A stretch of DNA of 64,000 nucleotides. Origin: Perca fluviatilis. Taxonomy: Eukaryota; Chordata; Actinopteri; Perciformes; Percidae. The first letter of the stretch is position 1. Every line of letters begins with the position of its first letter. The notes below the pieces were generated by a model, which ran no database searches, was not told the origin of the DNA, and worked only from the letters and a program-made list of their open reading frames with translations. The position numbers were made by a program, and so were the translations under genes. The stretch lies in assembly GCF_010015445.1 (NCBI RefSeq), contig NC_053116.1, positions 23,333,107 through 23,397,106 on the forward strand, given 5' to 3'. Shown here in pieces: positions 51,729 through 64,000 of the stretch.

Positions 51729-54700
51729 GTTTATCTTTGTTATATCATGATCATGCAGTTTGTGTACATGTATATCTGGTTCAGCACTACACAACCACAC
51801 TCTGTGAGTTGCGTGCTGCTGTGAGAGGAGAACCGGAGACAATAAGCCATCTGACGGCGACTGAGTCCTGAACAATCTGCAGCCATATCTGCCCATTGAC
51901 CCTGGCTTCACCAATCCATCCTGCTTTTCGTACATTGATTGTCTCCTCTGTCTCTATTTCTCTCCCTCTCACTCTGTCATCTGTTTTTACACTTTATTCC
52001 CCCCCATCCCCACTCCTCTTTATCTGCTGTCACTCACCTCCCTCCCTCGCTCCTCCCATCCCATGTTCCAGTCATTGTGTCCATGTCCTCGGCGCTCATT
52101 GACCCCCCCCACCCACCCCCCCGCTTATATCTAACCTCATTTGCTGTTATTGGCCAAGTCAGCTGTGTTCTGTCCTCCCTCCCTCCCCCACATCCCTCTC
52201 TCTTACTCCCTGCATCCATGTCTCCCTCCCTCTTTTGCTAATGGAGTGATTGCAGTGTTTCTCCCTCTGGGGAACGCATGCTGGATTGAGGAGCCCAGTA
52301 TGCCAACACCCACATGCAGACACGCAAGCACACATGCACACACGCACACCCACACCTAACTCTCCTTCTGGATCTCCCTCCTATTGGACATTTAATTAGA
52401 TGCCATGTACAATGCAATTATCGTGCCAGGAATCCAGCTCATATGTTGCAGGCCTGATCAGCTTACAAGGATGAGGGATTGTTTTTGTCAAATGACCAGT
52501 ATTGTGTGTGTGTGTGGGGGCGGGCGGGCTTTCCAGCACTGTCAAATAACAGGCCCAGACATGTACATTGTACACGTGTGTAATTGAAAGTTATTGACGT
52601 GCGTTGATCTAATTGATGAGATGTGTTCAAACTAAAGGTGTGCTGTTGGAAAGAAAAATAAATTGCCTATAAACCTTACCTCTTATCATTAGCATTTGGC
52701 CTTATGTCTCACATGCATGCAAGAGTTGTTAATGTGGGGTCGCGTGACCCCTGGATGTCTAATCAGTAAGGATACACATGGTAAATAGTTTGAATTGATG
52801 CTAAGAAACAAAAAACTAAAAACTGATCACTCATATTGCTAGTGTATCCCAGCTAACCCTGTTTTTTGCCAATTTATTTAGTCCCATCACCCTTCACTCA
52901 TATTTACTCTCTCTTAGCTGGGAACTGTCAAGTGAAGCAGGAATGGTATGAATTTATCTTTGAAAATTAGTGTCAGCTCTGCATTTATCTGTTAAAAAAT
53001 GAATTTCGACTGCTATTAAAATGTGTTAGATTTTTATATCTTTATTATTATATCTAGATTATTATATCTGTTGATAGTATTTGTGGTTCTCAGATGCTCA
53101 CCTAGCCATGTAAACTTAGCTACATTTAGAAACAGTTTGATACGTTCTCTCCCTGTGACGGGTGAACTTTTCTGCTGTTTGTGAAAAGATATATCCCCTC
53201 ATTTATGTTTTAAAACTTACTGAAACGATTGATGGGAAAGCCAAATCACTTAATTAGCAGATCGAAAATAAAAATGATTTCAAAAAGGCAATTTATAGTT
53301 TTGTACATTTTCACTGAACATTGCGACATGTCACAATTATTTCTACGACTATAAAAGAATATGCAGTTATGTTTTAATCATGCACAAAACGTGTTTTAAA
53401 TACCATCCAGACTTAAAACAATGGCGCAAGATTACAATCCCATACAGGTCAAATTATTTTATACATAAACATGTTAAACTGGATATCATCACCTTATAAA
53501 AATGCATTTATTACTTATGAACATAATCCATAGTTCTTGGTCTGTAACCAGGTCATATTCACTGTATCCATGTGTGGTTACATGTGTATTCAAATGCATG
53601 TTTGTGTTGGATGGATATAACAGCATAGCTCTCCCAGTTGTCATGTAAACAACATGTACACCTCGACTACACACATAGACACACCATATGTTAATTGTAT
53701 CTCCCACAACTGTTTACTGATGGTTTTAGCTGGTGCTTATCATACAGCCTTGGAAAATGCCACCTTTTCAAAGCCCATAATTAAAAAAAATTTTGATAAA
53801 GATGCAAATATATGTGCATAAATACGGATGCTTAACCCAAGCAGTTATTAGATTTTCCGTGGACCCTGAGTACAGTCCTAATGGAATCCAAAGAGCTGAG
53901 AATTAGCTTAACAATGAGATCCGCTGGCTAATTATCTTGTGGCTAGCTTGTCTGCATATATTCAGATCCATGCAAAAAGTATCACTTAATGTACAACGTG
54001 GCATTATTAAGTGGAGTTTTCTGCCATCCTTCTGATCCTTCCTTTAGATTTCTCCTTTTATGTAAAGCTGCAGCGTCAGTGCTGTGTGATGCATGCAGCG
54101 GTGAGCCCACAGAAATAAAATTTTATTTCCATGGTTGAGTCAATAGAAGGAGAAACATCAGACTAATTTCTTTTACCAAAAAGTCTGAGTCGTGCTGAGC
54201 CATTTAGATGATAGTTGAAGGTTGACTAGACATGCATCACTTGTCTCTTGTCATTGCCTAGAAGGCTGAGTTCCCTCTTTATCTTCCTATTGCTCCCTTC
54301 ACGACCACCCACCACCCCACCCCCATCAAACATTTTGAAATGCAATTATGGATCAGTGAGCACCGCCATCAGTCGCACTTCTTGTTAATATTTATCGAGT
54401 AGAGCAGCAGCCGCTGCCATCTCTTGAGAGAGGGGCGCTACCCTCATTAGGGGCAATTTTTTGTGTGTGCGAGTGATCCTCAGCTCTTCCTTTCATTCCA
54501 CGGTCCACTCAGCTGCTTTAAGCGAGCTGGTACATTTTACAGACATGAACATGTGGAGATGCAGCCTTTCACAATTGTGTGTGGGGCTGTCTTAAGTGTC
54601 TGCTTTCTGTGAGAAAGCAGCTTTGACAAGGGCATCTAGGCGTCTATAGACATGGCCGGCCAGCCGAGCCTGCTGCAAGCTGTTTGATTGAAGCATTCTG

Positions 54701-57700
54701 TCTGTTATGTTCCCTATTGAGTAGCAGCCTTTAAGCAATAGAACCACAGCACAACAGCTACTAAACCCTGAATGGCTGTTCATTGTCACTTACTTACAAA
54801 AGGAAAACGGACCAGAAATTGTTGCTGATATTAATACTTCCTTACTGTGGTCGGCTGGAGCAGGTTAGCACATGAAGTGGAATACTTTTTTCAATCTGAA
54901 CAAACCAAATCATGTTCAGATTACCTCCATTTGTTTGATAAATAGCCCCCCTCCCTCTCCTCCCCTCACAGTTGGCTGTGACTAGACCCTGTGAGCAAAG
55001 GATTTTTTACTGCTGCTTTGGCAGTATCAGGTGACTTTCCCCATTATGACCGTGTTGATTAATGCTCCTCTATGAGGAGGTATGCACCCCCTCCCATTCC
55101 CTCCCTCCTTTGCTGTCTCTGCACACTTGAAATTTCACTGAGGTAAAGCTATTAATGCTGTTCTTTGTGGTAACATTAGGTCATTTAGCTGAGGTGTTGG
55201 GGTCACTAGCTGCAGCAGCTGCTGTTACTATGCAAGTGTTTTCTTAAGCGGACACAATCTGCAAGACTGACAAGTGCTAGTCCTTCTCTGGTGTCAGTTT
55301 GCAAGCTCGGTGCATTTCTCAAATCAGATGTAGACAGGCACATATCTCTCAGATGCGTACACAGCTCTGTCTCCCTTTGGGGAGGCAGGTGAAATTGATT
55401 GTCCACAAGAGCACAGCGATGAATAAAAAAGCATTACAAATGGCAAGGTTGAGATAACAACATAGTTCAGACTCGGCCAGTACGTGAGGCTGTATTCAGT
55501 TCTGCTCGTGGGTATAAAAGCAAACCTACCCAACCCTCCCCCTTGCTCCTTGCTTTTATTCTCCCTCATATCCCCTTCTTTTCATCTTTTTGGACAGATA
55601 ACACTTTTTTTTTTTTTCTCTCACCCTCACTGCTCTCCCTGTGCATTAGCTAAATGCTGCTATGGAAACTAAGTTGTTCAGCCAATAGGAGGATCTCTTT
55701 CTCTAGGATAGAAGATGGGAGGGGAGGGAAGTAGAGACAGACTGAAATCAAAATGGGGTTTTGTGTGTGTTTTTATGAGTGGTGATTACCTTCCCAGATG
55801 GAGAGGGTGCAGGCTCTGGACAGTGGGGGTTGGTCGGGCTGAAGGGCCATGCTAGCGGCCAAAGCATTTTCATAAGACTCTTTGAAAGCTCAATCAATAG
55901 CCACCTCTTTGACCCACCACTGCTAAATTATTCAGCAGAGAAGGCTTTTGCCTACCCTTCATCCTTGGAGTTTCATTAGTTGAGTTTACTTTCACCGGCT
56001 TGGCTGCGCCTCTCTCACAAACACACAGATGCATGTAAATTTGTAAAGTCATTTTTCAGTGACAGATGACATTTGGGCCTTGCATATATATCCAAGTGCT
56101 AATTTATCTCCTTGTTACTGAGTTGTTGAAATATTCAGCGGCTCTGTAGACACTTTTCTTTTTTTCCCCTGGCACATCACAAGTGAAAATGTCTCCTCTG
56201 ATGTCTTCACTAACATCTGAAGCAAATTCGCTGCGCATCAGCGTGGAGCACTACATTTTTATCTTAAAGCAGAAGAGCAAACAGACAGTGCTATCTTCTT
56301 TGGCACTAGCTTTGATAAGAAAGTGGGAAAACAAATGTAACTAAGACTTCAAAAAAGGCAGGTAGATTTGAAGCTCTCAAAACCTACAGGACTCCCAACC
56401 CTGTAGTTGTATATGAAAATAATGGCAGGGGCTGTTTAATTACCTGACCTGGTCTTCCTTTCAGATGAAAACAGTTGACTCCTTCATAGGGGGTTGCATG
56501 CTAAATTAGAGGGCGAAGGCTCCTTTGAAGTAGGCTAATGTTCGCAGTGTCTAACAATCTCTGGGGCTGGATGGTTTCCACTGTAGATACCATAGAATTG
56601 CAGATGACTCCCTTAATTATTACTTCTCTCATAATTTTCAGCTGTTAGTATCTCAGGTAGTATCTGCAAGTATTGTATTTAGAGGAGAATCTCTTGTCTT
56701 GGCCTGGCCACCCAGTGCTGAGTGTAGTAACCAGACACTAAACACATTTGCGTGGATTGGTCAAGCTTTAATTGGATTGGCCTCTGCTCTGAAAACGGAT
56801 GGCTAATTTCACCCCACCTCCTCTTCCTCTCCCACTTTACATTTCCACTTCCCTCCTGTCCCCTATTTTTCTCCATTCCACCCTCCACTTTTCTCCACTC
56901 TCTCAGCTTAAGTGGGTATCTGGCGTGCTTCACCACTAGTGCTCAGCTCAGTGTAATTTCCAGCTTGTCCAATGTGTGACATGCCAATAAAAAAAGAATG
57001 AGAGAGAACAGGAGTGGAGGAGGAGGAGGGGCGAGAGGATAACACTGTGGAGATTTACAGTGGTATCGGGTTCACACGCTTCGACTAGGGCCCTATTTTC
57101 CCCCCTCTTTTTTCCGTTAAAGAACACATGGTGCAAATTAACTCTCACCAGCAGAGAGAGCAAAGGGAGGAAGGAAGGAGGGAAGAAGGGCAAGGGCATT
57201 GGTCAGAAAGAGGAGCAGACACGAGAGAAGGAAATTTCAGGGATGTTTTGAGGAATGAGGAATGTCGACACTTTGTACCTTGGAGCCTGCTGCCTCACAG
57301 CCCTTAAAACAACAGCAACATCACCACAGGCTGCCATCTCCAGCAGCTCCCCTGCAGCAGCACTGCAATCTCATACTGACCCTCTAACATTTTGTACATG
57401 TGCTATAGCTTGACTCACTGCTAGCTTTATATATTCTCCATCTTTGAATGCTTGTTGATTTAATGCAACGCAACTGGCTCACATATGCTCATGTTTCGAT
57501 CATGAAAGGGGACTATCACTGTTTAAGAGCTCTGATATGCAATTGCTCTAAGCACAACTCTGTCCAGTCAGTATGTGAACAAGAAAACCATCTCTTAAAC
57601 CTAGAAACCAAAGAACAAAGAAGCTCCATAAGCAAAGAAACGGGACTTGAAGGGCTCACAATTAAGCTTTTACTGTCAAATAATTTTTTTTTTGTAGATT

Positions 57701-60015
57701 TGTAAAATCCTTTGAACCATTAAATGCACTAATAACCCCAGAGATTAATTTAGCACAGCACTTCGATAAGCACACAAAGATCAGTATATATGGTAGTATA
57801 TAATAAAAAATATAAAATAAGAAAAAGGGAATAAACAGGTTTTTCAGATATGCATTAATGACAAATTTAGACTAGTCTTTCCTGGGACACAGAAGAAGAA
57901 GAATTGTGTTTTTTGTGCATCATATTTCCGCCGGCAGTGGCAGTGAGTGGTGTTGCATGTGCTTTGATGGGCAAGTCTAAATTGTGTTTGCCTGTCTGTC
58001 ACCGCCAATGGATCACATGGGCCGAGGGAACCACATCTGCGAGGGCTTGGAGATGCCTTCTCCACACATGCGCACACACACTTCATTTATTCTTCACATA
58101 GGTGTTTGTGCATTTTTGTGACTTGCAACCACACACAAAAACATTGCACACTTCATTAATCTTGCGTTGTGTAACCTTCAAGTCCTCTGTTGTGCTTACC
58201 CCTCAAACCCCTCAAAATTCTCTACCATCCCCTATAATCGTCAACTCCCCTATCTCCTCCCTCTCAGTCCCATTTCTCTCCTGAACATCAGCTCTACTGA
58301 GATTTCACGCTACTACCATTTGATTTTATTGTTGCCTCGATCCTTAAACAGTACGCTATGAAGCAGCATAAACACTATCCGCGATGGTAAAGACATTTCC
58401 TGGCATCAAAGGGCCGAGCTGTGCTATCCCCACAGTAGCTTTATTCATTTCTGCTCCCGCCACGCTCAAACGCTCTTTGTTCTTCTCTTTATAGGAATGT
58501 ACTTAACAGTTTGGCAGTGTTGTGTTTGTGAACACAGCCACCTTTGTTCCAGCAGGCAGTTAACACTTGTGCACAGAGCAGAGGGAGGAAAGTCTGCGTT
58601 ATTAAGCCTACTGTTAAATTAGCCTAAGCACTATCTTAATGAAATGATTAATAAAATGCAGACCTCCCCATAGTCCCTTTTTTGTGCGGTTGTCAAATCC
58701 CCATGTCTTTTATCCAGTGGCTTCTACTCTTACCCTATACAGTTGTTAAGGCAAGCTGCTGCCATGCAAGGCAATCTGTGTTTGGAGCTTTGTCTGACAT
58801 TCTGCTTCATTTCCTCTTCTTATTTGCTCTGGAGCTAATTGAAATAATCAGAGCATTTTAAATAATTTTTTTTCTATCCAGATGCTACTGGCTGCGTGTT
58901 TACGCTAGGACTAACAGTCAGCTGTATAGACTTTCACTGCAGCATCACGACAAGCTAACCTTGGGCTATTGAGCTTAACAGCCCATTTATAGATCGCCAT
59001 AATGCCCTCCCCATTTGAGAATAACTCTTAATAAGCTCCCATCATTTGCTCTTTTCATATCTTACGGCATTCATCACCTTCTTCCACATTATTTCTCTTT
59101 GACTTCTCCTTTCTTCCTCCCCTCTACTGTCTGGTTCTTGTGATAAATCTTTTGCCTCAAGGCATTGTGGGATGGGGGTCTGATTTGGGCCCATTACCGA
59201 TGGTAACCCAGCACATGGGCATGTCCAAATCGGTTCACAAACCAGCTAGAAAGGACAGCGGGGGAAAAAAACAACTCCCCGTCTTCCTCCCACCTCTCTT
59301 TACCTATCCACCTCTCTGTCTCCTACCTTCACCCTATCTTCTCCAGGTGAAATGGAATGATTTAATGTGCAGCCCTGTTGGAGTGGGTAATGGAGTTGGT
59401 GGATGAATGTGCAAGGCTTTCTCCATCAGCAAGTGGAGGGGTGTTGAAGGTGATCGAGACCCCCCTCTGTGTGCTCCTTGTATAGACAGTGACCTCTCGT
59501 CCTCTCCTCCCTGCAGAGCCAAGATGCACACATTTACACAAAACGCATATCCCATTTCTTCAGCGTGAATGCCACAGTAGAACCTGTGCTTACACTTCTC
59601 TAGCTGTAGACTTGTGACAGGACCTGTAGGGGACCGATGGAGCTTGCTGTTAACAGATGGCTGACTGTCTCTTGGAGTACCTTTTTTGGCCCAAAACACC
59701 ATCTCTAAAGATGCCTCAATGGATCATTAGAGTTTTTTAGATGGGCTTACACTGAGTGATAATGAAACATAATGTTATTTATTTGTCAATGTACTGATTT
59801 AGCTTATTTGAAGCTGCTAATTGAAAGTTTAATGTAGGTAAGTTTCTGTTTTCAGATCACAACTGAAATAATGTCACTTTGGGCCTGTCTAAGAGGTTAG
59901 GTTGCAGTGCAATACAAGTACTAATTACTGTATAACAGTGAAAGGTACAGAGGGAGAATATTGATTACTACTATTTATAACACTAACTGTCCTTGCCCCC
60001 CCCAGTCATTGACCG

Positions 60016-60186
60016 CATTTCCACCATATTGAGATCCGATCTGAGTGATCTGATTACAAGTGGACAGCTCTAAGTGTGTTTACACCTGCCAGTAGAATGT
60101 GTCTCCAAAAGCGTGTTGAGTGACCACTTGTGATCGGCTCTCACTTCCCCACTCTATATGCAAATAAACAGGCACATACCGGTTCT

Positions 60187-60240
<54 letters not shown>

Positions 60241-61103
60241 CCCGTAACCGAACCGAGCAGTAACTGAACCCGACCCGAGCCCGACACAGTAAAAATAAAA
60301 AAAAAATGTTCCTCATACTAATGACACATGTACGTTTGTATGGAAAGACCGCTTTTATTAAACAACTGTAGGAAGGCATTCGGAAATGTCAACAGATGAG
60401 CGCATCAGCGCACACGGGGCTACAAGCGCACGTTAACACAGGCGCGTACAAGAGGCGTGCTGATGTGACCGAGCCGGGTGTCCATCCTCTACTGTGTTAC
60501 TCTCACATATATTATGCATTATAAACATGCAATGACTGGCATGTCAGGCAGGAGACAAGAGGTTTAAAAAAAAAAAGTCATGTTTGCTTATGTTTGTTTG
60601 TTCTTTTATTTAGTTACTGCTGATAAAGACTGCTACACTGTCTGTGGTAATATCCTACATATTAGTGATTTTCGTTTCATGAAACTAAAAATAAAGTTAT
60701 TGTATACCGGCAGCTGCCTTTTCCAGACAACCTCAGGGCACAGAGCTACAGACAGCCAGGGATATAAGAGCAGACAGCACAAGAACAGCAACACATCACC
60801 AACAGTATGATGATAGCATTCAAAACACACAATTCACTCTCAGTGGTTTCTGTGACATGAGAAACTCTTCAAATAAGTACTTAGTTCTACTACTCACTGT
60901 TGAGTAGGCGGTCCTTAATGTGTCCTAGGACATGTACGCATACACGCTGCTTTAAGAATGCTCACATGTGGCCTAAACCACCTCCGAATGTGGTCTGAGT
61001 GATCAGATCTCAATGTGTCCTGGATGCATTCACACCTGTACTTAGAACTGTCTGCTTGTGTGATCGGCTCACTCGGGTCAGATTTTTATACCAGGTGGGA
61101 ATG
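60016..61103. mobile_element. Non-autonomous TIR DNA transposon, family not determined
   Basis: The left end (gcatttccaccatattgaga, then gtggacagctctaagtg, then tttacacctg) matches the reverse complement of the right end (ccattcccacctggtataaa, then gcagacagttctaagta, then acaggtgtgaatgc) in the same order over roughly 75 bp with mismatches and small indels. This long divergent inverted repeat defines an element of about 1.1 kb. The interior holds a (CT)n array, a CpG-rich section and AT-rich sequence, but no recognisable transposase. No clear target-site duplication was found, so the superfamily is left open and the ends are approximate. Confidence 0.65.
60188..60237. repeat. (CT)25 microsatellite
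   Basis: A perfect CT array of 50 bp inside the TIR element. Confidence 0.95.
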
Positions 61104-63245
61104 GGGTCTGTGTTTGGACTGTTAACATTTCACATGCTGTGAAGCCCCTTTATCAACGCTCACATCCAGCCGACCTCAGCAAAGGCTAAGCCTAAAGGCA
61201 GAGGTATTAGTTATCCTTAAGAGAGTAGATTTAACAGCCCTGCTCTTGTGTGGATGGCTGTTTGAGACTGCTGCTTAACTCAGGACACAGCAGCAACTGG
61301 TCATAATTAGGTGCAAACTGTTTGCTGCCATGCTAAAATGCCATTTAAATGCCAAATGGCAGTGAGGGTGTGTATCATATGTGGGATCTCTGGCCTGTTG
61401 CTGTAGACTCTCTGCTGGATTGTTGCTGCTACCAGAGAGAGGTTAACCATTGATAAGTGGTTGTTCTTGCGACATCAGCCTACACTGCTCTCGTTGGCTC
61501 ATAATCAGCTAGGACTCCCCATCCAAAACCTTTAGCACTCCACCAGCTATTGTTAGCCGAGATGCTATCTGGTGAACAGGAGACGGTAGGTATTTAACTT
61601 ATTAATGTGCAAGTGTGTGCAGATGAGCCAGTGGCTCCTGCTGCTGGAACAATTTAGCCAAGCTCAGCTTTTGGTGTGGAAATTCACTTAGGTTGTGTAG
61701 CTTTCCACCCACCTAGGAGATGTTTTTTTAAATTCCCAATTCACAGATTTCCTACAACTGTACACAGCTGATTTGGCTCTTTGATAGTCTTTTGTTTATG
61801 TAGCGCTGACACCATCTGTGTCCTGTTTCATTTAACTGCTCTGACTTTAGTGGGCTAGTTGCTAGTGTATCGCTTGTGAGTGCAGTACCACAGGCCCATA
61901 TAAGGAGTGTGTATCAGCTCTGTGTGGTTCTGCATAGAATCACAAGATGTCTGGAACCCACCTGTCAAGCCCTACCACAGCCATCTTTAGCACCAGCCTG
62001 ACAAAAACCACCAGAGCAAAGCCGGCTGTATGCCAGCCTGCCGATGTGCTATGCTATCATGCTATAACAACAGATGTTTATTATGGTAATATATCATGCT
62101 AAGCTTGCAGTCATTGGTTGCCTTGAATAAAAAGAAGCAGTGTTTTCACAGGGCTGGTGCATCAGCCGCTGAGCTTTATAGCCTTTAAAGTAAAGAAAGG
62201 CTACACATCCCATAATCCTGTGTGTGTGTGTGAGTGAGAGAGTGAGTGAGTGTGTGAGCAGCGTGTGTAATCACTCCTAGCTGGCGGGCTCAGAGGGAGA
62301 GGTGGAATCAATGCAGTGGGCTATGAAGAGAGGAGAAAGGACGAGAGGGAGGGAGGAGGCTGATCAATATCATAGCAGCAGGGTGGGGTAATATCCACTT
62401 CATGCAGCACCGCCACAAACAGGGAGGATTGTGGGAGTGAAGCAGGGGACGCAGAGGAGAAGAACTGAAATGAGAGAGAGGGAGGGGCAACAGTAAAATG
62501 ATGCAAATCTCTGTGGTGCCGGTAAACAAGAGGCTTTGTGTCAATCACCAGATGAAGTGGCACATTTAGCATTCTCCTCTCTCCCTCAACCATTCCTACA
62601 CTGCTGGTTATTGTTTGCTCGGCAGCTGCCTGCCCATTGGTCCAGGATGGTGACGGGGCGTGGCTACACGGTGATAATGTATGGGCTGCTATGGCAATGA
62701 TACCCGCTGTTTAAAGAGTCATCAATAACCCCGCCCTGTTGTATTCCACAGACTGTTAGTCAATGTCAGCTGGATCATTCCATCATCAGCCTTTTACATC
62801 ACTCTCCACACACAATCTATTACAAGCATCCACTCTGTTACAGAGGGCCAACTGTAAGAACACCTAATCACCCTCCACCCAAGGACAGGTGGATGTCAAT
62901 GACATCGGCAAAGTAGAGGAGGAAAGCGAGAATCTGCCAACAAAACAGGCTGAAGGGGACTAGATTCACACACAAGCTATGGTACATAAAGCTTTCTCTT
63001 TATGCCGCCGCTGCTTTGTCGTTTGAGGTTGCGTTTGCGGTACCAGTTCTCATGCTGATTGCATGGTATGGTGAACTATGTCTCCTTTCTGCTTGATTTA
63101 ACTTAAAAGCTGTGACTGGGCTGTGCCGAGCAGACTTTGCATTGCCGTTTAGAGCTGGGAGACAGGATGTGATGGTGGACAACTGATCTGTATACTGTAA
63201 ACGGACACTTCCTCTGCAGTGGGTAGGACGTTCCCGCCAAACCAT

Positions 63246-63247
<2 letters not shown>

Positions 63248-63322
<75 letters not shown>
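63248..63322. repeat. (GT)n microsatellite
   Basis: A perfect GT array of about 75 bp followed by TTGTGTTTGTG. Confidence 0.95.
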
Positions 63323-63325
<3 letters not shown>

Positions 63326-64000
63326 TGTTTGTGTTCATTCCTTGGTTTTCCTCTCAGTGGGTTTCTGAATGTGTTTGTGCATTTATTTTACTGTTCCTGT
63401 ATATAGTATCCTGCCCTGAACATGCTGTTAAAACTAATTACATCGACCTGGCCTCTTATCTAACTCACCTTACAGCCATTTTTAAAGAGATAGGTGTGTG
63501 TGGATGTGTGTGTCACCTTTCAATGATGTTGGGCAAGTGAGGGGTGAAAGTGAAGCAAAAGGTGACTTGCAGAGAAGAAAGCACTGTCTGAGACACAGCA
63601 CTGACCTCTCTGTCTTTTCTTTCTTTCTTTTTTCTTCTCTCACTCACTGCGGGTAAACAGTCATCCCCCTCTTCTCCCTGACAGAGTGAGCTGAGGCAAG
63701 TAATTCCCCCATCTACAGCAAAATCCTTTACCTCCCCTACCCAGCCCTGGATGCTGCTGCACAAACCAAATGCAGTCTGAGCCTGTGTGTATGCGCGTGT
63801 GTGTGTGCGTGCGCACGTTCAAAGTATGCCTTTTGATTTACAGGCACACACACAGATAAATGGGCGGAGAAGGCTTTGATGTGCCTTGGTTGCAGAGAGT
63901 AGAGCTGCTGGTGTGTTGTTCAACCTCTTTGTCTCTCTCTCTCGGTGGTCGCTCTATCTGTGCGTGTGAGTGTGTGACCGATAACCAGTGTTTGACACAC

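Larger units (their letters stand above)
47149..64000 (+). other. rere: rere intron, running past the right edge
   Basis: Begins with the GTGAGT donor at 47149; no acceptor plus recognisable rere exon follows. It contains a third hAT element at 48.1-49.0 kb, a TG/TA hybrid array at 49.37-49.75 kb, CT arrays at 50.05 and 60.19 kb, GT arrays at 51.6 and 63.25 kb, and a TIR element at 60.0-61.1 kb. The intervals 51.8-60.0 and 61.1-63.2 kb look like ordinary intronic sequence with no supported feature. Confidence 0.8.

Noticed and set aside
59340..59406. Acceptor-like ctatcttctccag followed by gtgaaatgg, reading VKW as in the next RERE BAH segment
   Set aside because: The following codons read NDLMCS rather than the expected YYRQ and there is no MN before VKW, so this is a coincidence.

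Overview
The window reads as vertebrate, most likely teleost fish, nuclear DNA. It is mostly non-coding. It carries very long CA/GT dinucleotide arrays, hAT-type DNA transposon remnants of kinds I know from fish genomes, and GT-AG splice sites. No prokaryotic gene organisation, rRNA, tRNA or CRISPR array was seen. The species cannot be named from the sequence.

One gene is supported: the 5' part of rere (arginine-glutamic acid dipeptide repeats protein, atrophin-2), on the + strand. Its first coding exon (37314-37824, ATG at 37458) encodes the Arg/Glu/Asp/Lys-rich N-terminus, an acidic stretch, a lysine cluster and the first residues of the BAH domain. The next coding exon (47078-47148) continues the BAH domain. 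The reading phase matches across the 9.25 kb intron: 367 nt plus 71 nt gives 146 codons. A CpG-rich block around 20.4-21.4 kb ending in a consensus splice donor at 21339/21340 is the probable promoter and non-coding first exon. The rest of the BAH domain and the SANT/ELM2, GATA-finger and atrophin regions lie beyond the right edge. Whether this is the rerea or rereb paralogue cannot be decided here.

Layout: 1-20.4 kb is upstream sequence with degenerate hAT-derived repeats, a 104-nt poly-T and several dinucleotide arrays. 20.4-21.34 kb is the putative promoter and 5' UTR exon. 21.34-37.31 kb is the first intron, if no other UTR exon lies within it. 37.31-37.82 kb is the first coding exon. 37.82-47.08 kb is an intron with two hAT insertions, each with a perfect 8-bp target-site duplication; one starts 30 bp past the splice donor. 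47.08-47.15 kb is the second coding exon. 47.15-64 kb is intron with a third hAT element, a TG/TA hybrid array and an unclassified TIR element near 60-61 kb.

The window does not show a new multi-gene system. The points most worth a second look are an in-frame alternative 5' splice site inside the first coding exon, the MITE beside the normal donor, a Z-DNA-prone tract in the presumed promoter, and a possible upstream ORF in exon 1.
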